Of a stretch of DNA of 38,637 nt, positions 34,508 to 38,637 are shown piece after piece. A program made the translations under genes and the position numbers. Every line of letters starts with the position of its first letter. Position 1 is the stretch's first letter. The notes under the pieces are model-generated. The model saw only the letters and a list, made by a program, of their open reading frames with translations, had not been told where the DNA came from and searched no databases. Origin of the DNA: an uncultured Clostridia bacterium (GTDB lineage Bacteria > Bacillota > Clostridia > Christensenellales > UBA1242); NCBI GenBank assembly GCA_944377455.1, contig CALWEZ010000041.1, forward strand, positions 1 through 38,637, given 5' to 3'.

Positions 34508-34803
34508 GAAAAATAATCATCACATACGCAAGAGAACAAAATATAGCCAATATATATTTACAAAAAATAAATTTTTAACATTTAATTTTATAGGAACTTT
34601 TAAAAGCGCAAAATTTACCTAACAAACTTGACAAAAAATCTAATTCAAAAATTTGTTAAATTTAAATCAACACATAAAACCAATTAAAATTTAAAATAAT
34701 CAAAAAAACATTAAAAATGGTGTTATTTTTGATAAAAAACAAGAAAAAAGTGCAAAAAACTTAATTTTTACACCTAAATTCAAAAATTTTATATATTTAT
34801 AGG

Positions 34804-36192
34804 CTACGCCACTTCGCTCAATTTTTCGTTGCATTTATTAAAATACACAAAGGAAGCACTATCATCCGGCACCTTTTTCAAGACCTTTTCAAACATATCT
34901 TTCGCCTCGCTGTAGCGCTTTTCATTATAGAACCGCACGCCATTTTCAAACTCGTTTTTAAATTTCTTAAGTTTTTCTCTGACCTTTTTCGAGTAACAAT
35001 CCAAACTTTCGTAAAGTGAAATGACGCTTTTTTCGTATTCCAAATCGCCGATATAACGATATTCAAAATTAAACTTGTTCGACAGATTATCGAGCGTCAT
35101 CTTTGAAAAGAGGAGTTTACCACCCATAAACTCATTTATCTCTTCCATTTTCGACAGCATGTTAATTATAGGCGAAACAACAGTCGGCGTCTTTTCTTCT
35201 TCGCTCAGCGAAATGGTCAAGTTGCCCGTGTGAATGCTGATGCGAGACGCAATGTTAAGCGACTTTTTTTGGTTTTTATTTCTAGCGTCCACCGCCTTTA
35301 AAACTGCATGAGCGCACTCGATGGCATTTTGAGATTTAGAAAACACGGCAATCAAGCCATCACCGAGATACTTGTCAACAAAGCCGTCATATCTTTTAAT
35401 TAACGGCGCAACAACTTTGAGATAAGAGTTGATGTAGTTAAAATTTTCCTCCAAACTCAGCGTTTTGTTCGGTTTCAAATCACAATAAAGAATAGTTCCT
35501 TCTTTGGTTATGCTTTTCCCTAGTTCCAACTCTTCAATTCCATTTTTACCTAAAAAATTCAACAGTTGCTTTGGCAGATATTTTTGAGTGGCAAGGCTGG
35601 CAATTTTAAGTTTATTGTCCTTTTCCTTATAGATATAGTTGATTTTATTCAAACTATGTTCAATTTCCTGAAACTGCTTGCTTCCGCCAATCTTATAGTC
35701 CTCCATTTTAACTCTGCCGTCGCCTAGTTTCTGTGTCACTTTCTCCACATTTCGAAGTGGCCTACACGCAATCATGATTAAAGCAAATAATAGAACTAGA
35801 TAGACAACCGTGGCTAGAATTATCCATAAATTTTCCACGCCCTGCGTAGTTAAATTAAGAGTGGCTTTCACTGACGCCGAAGTGATGTCATCAAAATCTC
35901 CAATCTTAGCGACATAGACCACAAACACGCCATAAATTAAAGTCAAAGGAAGAGTGGAGAAGAATAGCAGGTTCGATAGTCTCATATTTTTTAAAAACAC
36001 AACATAAAGCGCGATAAAGGAAATTAAGAAAAGAACAAGCACCGCAAACGCCACCCATGAAAGCGCAGAAAAGTCAAACACAAACCCACTTTCAGTCGGC
36101 ACAATGCCTGCCACCAAATATCTTATCAAAAAGACATTGGCAATCAAAAGCGCAATATTGACTATCAACAAAATTTTAGTAGAAGTTTTCAT
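34804..36192 (-). CDS. Membrane protein with a degenerate class III nucleotide cyclase domain
   Basis: 462 residues. Four membrane helices (near 7-27, 43-67, 73-95, 122-143), a HAMP-like linker to about 195 and a class III cyclase domain: TILYCDLK (metal Asp238, normally F-x-D-I-x-x-F-T), FVDKYLGDGLIAVF (Lys274, metal Asp278), SIHTGNL and VVSPIINMLSKMEEIN. The transition-state pair is normally Asn and, four residues on, Arg; here it is Asn344 and Lys348. The F-T after the first motif is also lost. The C-terminal 55 residues look like a tetratricopeptide-type helix pair. It may be a weak cyclase or a nucleotide sensor. No strong ribosome binding site; a CACAAT six bases before the ATG is only a poor -10 candidate. 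Confidence 0.82.
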   Translation of the reverse strand: MKTSTKILLIVNIALLIANVFLIRYLVAGIVPTESGFVFDFSALSWVAFAVLVLFLISFIALYVVFLKNMRLSNLLFFSTLPLTLIYGVFVVYVAKIGDFDDITSASVKATLNLTTQGVENLWIILATVVYLVLLFALIMIACRPLRNVEKVTQKLGDGRVKMEDYKIGGSKQFQEIEHSLNKINYIYKEKDNKLKIASLATQKYLPKQLLNFLGKNGIEELELGKSITKEGTILYCDLKPNKTLSLEENFNYINSYLKVVAPLIKRYDGFVDKYLGDGLIAVFSKSQNAIECAHAVLKAVDARNKNQKKSLNIASRISIHTGNLTISLSEEEKTPTVVSPIINMLSKMEEINEFMGGKLLFSKMTLDNLSNKFNFEYRYIGDLEYEKSVISLYESLDCYSKKVREKLKKFKNEFENGVRFYNEKRYSEAKDMFEKVLKKVPDDSASFVYFNKCNEKLSEVA

Positions 36193-36337
36193 GTTTTTAT
36201 TGTGAGAAGAAAAATTATTTTAATGCAGAACTTAAATTGCATATATTGTCGAAATTTGGAAACAATATCAACATAAAACAAAAAACATCAAAAAAGTGGC
36301 TGTTTTTTGCAAAAAAATTAAAAAAAGAGGTGCAAAA

Positions 36338-36784
36338 ATGGAAGAAAAGGAAAAATTAACCAAATATTTAAACGCTATTTATCAAAATATACGCACGGCA
36401 ATTCAGTCGATTGAGGACATCACTCCAAAAACTGACAACAAAGAATTGATCAGCGAACTTAGCAAAGAGCAGGATGAATACAACTGCCTCGCTAAAGAAT
36501 GCGAAGCGTTTGCAAAGGCGGAAAAAATCGAAGGGATAAAGGATAACAACTTTATCGAAAAAGCAAAACTTTGGGCAAGCGTCAACATGTCAACAATGAT
36601 GGACGACTCTACACGCAAGATAGCTGAACTTATGCTTATCGGCACTTTTATGGGCATCATCACCTGCATGAAAGATAAGAGCGACCACAATGGCGTTTCA
36701 AAGGAACTTGACGAACTTCTTGACAAACTCTACACCTTCGAACGCAAAAACATCGACCGACTTTTACCATTCTTAGAAGAATAA
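36338..36784 (+). CDS. Ferritin-like four-helix conserved protein of unknown role
   Basis: 148 mostly helical residues. The stretch KLWASVNMSTMMDDSTRKIA (near 79-98) followed by ELMLIGTFMGIITCMK matches a pattern I have seen in small helical proteins of gut Clostridia (I-N-M-x-T-L-x-D-x-S ... I-A-E-M-M-I-x-G-x-x-M-G-I-I). Acidic residues in the helices fit a ferritin-like bundle, but metal ligands are not certain. The frame opens at 36296; AGAGGTG six bases before ATG 36338 sets the start. A palindromic terminator follows. Confidence 0.7.
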   Translation: MEEKEKLTKYLNAIYQNIRTAIQSIEDITPKTDNKELISELSKEQDEYNCLAKECEAFAKAEKIEGIKDNNFIEKAKLWASVNMSTMMDDSTRKIAELMLIGTFMGIITCMKDKSDHNGVSKELDELLDKLYTFERKNIDRLLPFLEE

Positions 36785-36837
36785 TGATAATTTAGGAAAT
36801 TTATTAGAAATATATAACACTTTCAATTCAATTTAAT

Positions 36838-36876
36838 AAATATGGTGTAGTATTCAATGCATACTACACCATATTT
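36838..36876 (+). terminator. Perfect 16-bp palindromic hairpin, probable terminator
   Basis: AAATATGGTGTAGTAT (36838-36853) pairs perfectly with ATACTACACCATATTT (36861-36876) over a seven-base loop. The tail is only T-rich, not a T run. Its arms share GTGTAGTATxCAAT with the hairpin at 20370. Confidence 0.65.
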
Positions 36877-37251
36877 CATATTAATTTAAATAATGAGGAA
36901 TGAATCAATTTTTGATTTTGCGAAGCGTAGAACTGCGCTCGGCAAGCATAAATCGAAAATCACACTCAGGGAAGAGGAAATGAAACGAAGAACGAAAAAT
37001 GAAAAACGAAGAGTTGTTGATAATATTAATTTTAGTTTATTTGAGATATAATCAAAACCACTTTAAGTAGCGACGGCGTCACAAACTGCACTTTATTTCG
37101 TCTTTTGCCTCGCACCAAAAGTCTTACCATTCGTTTGTTTGCTCCTTTTCCCTAAAAAAGACAAGAGTTTTTAGGGTTCCCTTTGAACGAACATGAGTGC
37201 GATTACGTTTGGTCGCTGGTAGGCGAAAACGAGCAAAAGCGCAGTTTTCGC
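36877..37251. other. Repeat- and hairpin-rich gap without a supported gene
   Basis: This 375-base stretch differs from other gaps: a purine-rich part with GAACGAAAAATGAAAAACGAAG-like units (36970-37013), an inverted repeat CCCTAAAAA / TTTTTAGGG (37150-37158, 37168-37176) and a 12-bp inverted repeat at 37219-37255. Two small frames (23 and 32 codons) have poorly placed ribosome binding sites. It may be a dispersed non-coding repeat. Confidence 0.55.
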
Positions 37252-37255
37252 CTAC
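37219..37255. repeat. 12-bp perfect inverted repeat at the 3' end of the surface protein gene
   Basis: GTAGGCGAAAAC (37219-37230) and GTTTTCGCCTAC (37244-37255) flank a 13-base loop. The right arm covers the TAG stop codon of the surface protein. It is a strong hairpin but lacks a T run on either strand. Confidence 0.75.
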
Positions 37256-38637
37256 ACACACGCATATTCCGTCACCTTAATCGTGAACTGCACGCCGAGT
37301 TGGTTGACGGTTAGGTTTGGTTTACGCTGTGTTCGGTCGCCATTTCCGTTGAGGCAGATAATGTTGTTGTAGTTCGCGCCCAAGTTGCGTGTGTAGTATA
37401 GAAGGTCATTCCCTGTTCTCTTTAAAAAATCACTGACAAGGTCTGAGAATTTAACCGCTCCACTCCCTGCCACTTGCTCTATCTCTTCAATAGATGAAAC
37501 AAAGATTCGTGCTGTCACGCTTGTCGGCGTGCCGTTTAGCGATGTTGTTCCAAAGGTTGGCATAGACTGCGTCCAACTGACTAGGTAAGTATTATTTACC
37601 CTATTATCATCAAAAATATCTACAGCCGCCGACGAATATCCAGAACCAGCATTTATTGCGCCAGTTGAATATCTACCTACATACACAATAGTATCCATAA
37701 CCGCCAGTGTGTCAGTGGTGGTGCTATAGCCAGACCTTTGACTACTGCTATAATCCAATCTCCACCTTATCGGCTCAACTAGGTAATATTCGTTGTTATA
37801 CTTGCAATATTCACTTCCGTTATATACCTTTGATGTCAGTCCTGAAATTGCTCCCATGGAATATGTATTGCCATTTGCAAGCGAACTCCACTGACTTTCC
37901 AAAGTGGTATGTAGCGAACTTGAAACACGGCTTTGTGGCATATATCCGTTTTCAATATACCAGTAGTCGCCATCTTCTTCATAATAGGCTGGATTGCTAG
38001 CCTGCCAAACTGCATACAGCGTCACACTTGCCGATGCATTGTATGCATTTGAGAAAGAATAGGTATCACCTGAGTCATAACTAGCACTTGTTGCAGTTGA
38101 ACCTGTCGCCCAACCTAAAAATGTATAGCCAGTCCGCGTAGGCTCGGTGCTTGTCACCGTTAAACTTACAGTGGTTCGTGTCGTTCCATACTGATTCCAT
38201 CGTTGCGTGCCGGTGGTCGACGATGGTGCAGAACTGCCACCATTTGCATCGTATGTGATTGAAACTGTTCTTTGTGAAATAGCATACCAGCTGAGATTTG
38301 AGGTGCTGTTCGTGTAAGTTGTTGATGTGACCGAGGTGTTTGCCGCATAAGTTCTTGTTGTGCTTGTGGAACTATCATATGCCCAACCATATAAACTCCA
38401 ACCATTTGACGTGTAATACGAATAATATGAGGACGAACGCGTGGTAAAACTTTGTCCATATGTTCTTGTTTGAGTTCCATATGTCGTATCTCCACTCGAA
38501 TTCCTATATCGATAATAGTTGGTGTAAGTAGCTCTTTCCCAAACAGCATAAAGTGTCACACTTGCTGATGCGTTATATGCATTCGAGAATGAATAGGTAT
38601 CACCTGGGTCATAACTAGCACTTGTCGCGCTTGAACT
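37252..38637 (-). CDS. Surface protein with InlB-type repeats, N-terminus outside the window
   Basis: The frame is open to the right edge, so the GTG at 38559 is internal and about 461 C-terminal residues are visible. Two copies of a Listeria/Bacteroides (InlB B-type) repeat unit are seen, each with YDSGDTYSFSNAYNASASVT (one copy has PGD) and ending TLYAVW; between them is VSITYDANGGSSAP and TRTGYTFLGWATG. The sequence is very rich in Ser, Thr and Tyr. The last 250 residues form a separate domain (DYWYIENGYMPQSRV, YYLVEPIRWRLDYSS, FVSSIEEIEQVAG) of the kind I associate with DUF6273-like ends in gut Bacillota surface proteins. Probably secreted or wall-bound; ligand unknown. Confidence 0.85.
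   Translation of the reverse strand, partial: SSSATSASYDPGDTYSFSNAYNASASVTLYAVWERATYTNYYRYRNSSGDTTYGTQTRTYGQSFTTRSSSYYSYYTSNGWSLYGWAYDSSTSTTRTYAANTSVTSTTYTNSTSNLSWYAISQRTVSITYDANGGSSAPSSTTGTQRWNQYGTTRTTVSLTVTSTEPTRTGYTFLGWATGSTATSASYDSGDTYSFSNAYNASASVTLYAVWQASNPAYYEEDGDYWYIENGYMPQSRVSSSLHTTLESQWSSLANGNTYSMGAISGLTSKVYNGSEYCKYNNEYYLVEPIRWRLDYSSSQRSGYSTTTDTLAVMDTIVYVGRYSTGAINAGSGYSSAAVDIFDDNRVNNTYLVSWTQSMPTFGTTSLNGTPTSVTARIFVSSIEEIEQVAGSGAVKFSDLVSDFLKRTGNDLLYYTRNLGANYNNIICLNGNGDRTQRKPNLTVNQLGVQFTIKVTEYACV
38006..38103 (-). repeat. Repeat unit copy 2 within the surface protein gene
   Basis: This stretch and 38536-38637 are near-identical direct copies about 530 bases apart (both contain GAATAGGTATCACCTG and GTCATAACTAGCACTTGT). 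Differences are mostly silent. Confidence 0.85.
38536..38637 (-). repeat. Repeat unit copy 1 within the surface protein gene, cut by the window edge
   Basis: Direct copy of 38006-38103. More units probably continue beyond the window, since the frame is still inside a repeat at the last base. Confidence 0.8.

Noticed and set aside
36970-37020. CRISPR-like repetition of GAACGAAAAATGAAAAACGAAG-type units
   Set aside because: Units are short, imperfect and contiguous with no spacers of constant length; there is no CRISPR array in the window.
36980-37051. 23-codon plus-strand frame beginning MKRRTKNEKRR
   Set aside because: Encoded by a purine-rich repeated stretch; the AGAGG upstream is part of the same purine run, so it is not good evidence for translation.
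37032-37130. 32-codon minus-strand frame with AAGGAG upstream (MVRLLVRGKRRNKVQFVTPS...)
   Set aside because: The AAGGAG is 11 bases from the ATG, too far, and the frame runs through the repeat-like gap with no recognisable protein pattern; more likely a chance frame in a non-coding repeat.

Overview
The window looks like chromosome from an uncultured, low-GC, Gram-positive anaerobe of the Bacillota (Clostridia-like). The reasons are AT-rich intergenic DNA, strong AAGGAG ribosome binding sites, a T-box leader on thrS, RNase J, a type A RNase P RNA, an acetate-forming pta-ackA pair with formate-tetrahydrofolate ligase, a surface protein with Listeria/Bacteroides-type repeats, and three sporulation-family genes (ylbJ-like, ytxC-like and a very small spoVM-like ORF). 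No name below genus level can be supported from sequence alone.

Layout. 1-5.7 kb: the end of an unknown gene, an S41 peptidase, the pta-ackA-rpmF operon and a divergent YlbJ-type membrane protein. 5.7-11.2 kb: DegV, a C-terminally short formate-THF ligase and a compact YhaN/YhaO (SbcC/SbcD-like) pair. 11.2-14.3 kb: a nucleoside/nucleotide operon (HD hydrolase, nucleoside hydrolase, HAD nucleotidase), then yajC preceded by a 24-codon membrane ORF. 14.4-19.3 kb: a MATE-like transporter fused to a HAD domain, thrS with its T-box, and ytxC. 19.4-27.5 kb is the accessory part: a lipoprotein, an orphan phage terminase large subunit, an SH3-like surface protein, a sigma-r4-like regulator, the spoVM-like ORF, an eight-helix membrane protein, rnpB, an unknown small protein and a protein ending in a divergent diadenylate-cyclase (DAC) domain. 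27.5-34.5 kb is housekeeping: an O-methyltransferase, RNase J, a membrane protein, GreA, a short-chain dehydrogenase, tRNA-Ser(GGA), MnmA and a TM2 protein. 34.5-38.6 kb: a class III cyclase-like membrane protein, a four-helix protein, a repeat- and hairpin-rich gap, and a surface protein cut by the right edge.

The most striking regulatory pattern is that at least six genes have no Shine-Dalgarno sequence and instead carry a -10 hexamer exactly 6 or 7 bases before the start codon. They are the S41 peptidase, YhaO, the MATE-HAD fusion, the SH3-like protein, the eight-helix protein and the TM2 protein, and most also have a -35 box at 16-18 bp. This predicts leaderless mRNAs. Neighbouring housekeeping genes use ordinary leaders with AAGGAG.

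Most genes lie on the minus strand. Start codons were moved inward from the longest ORF where a ribosome binding site decides it (ylbJ, the HAD nucleotidase, thrS, terminase, the r4-like regulator, the dehydrogenase and the four-helix protein). All function calls are from motif recognition by eye; no search was run.
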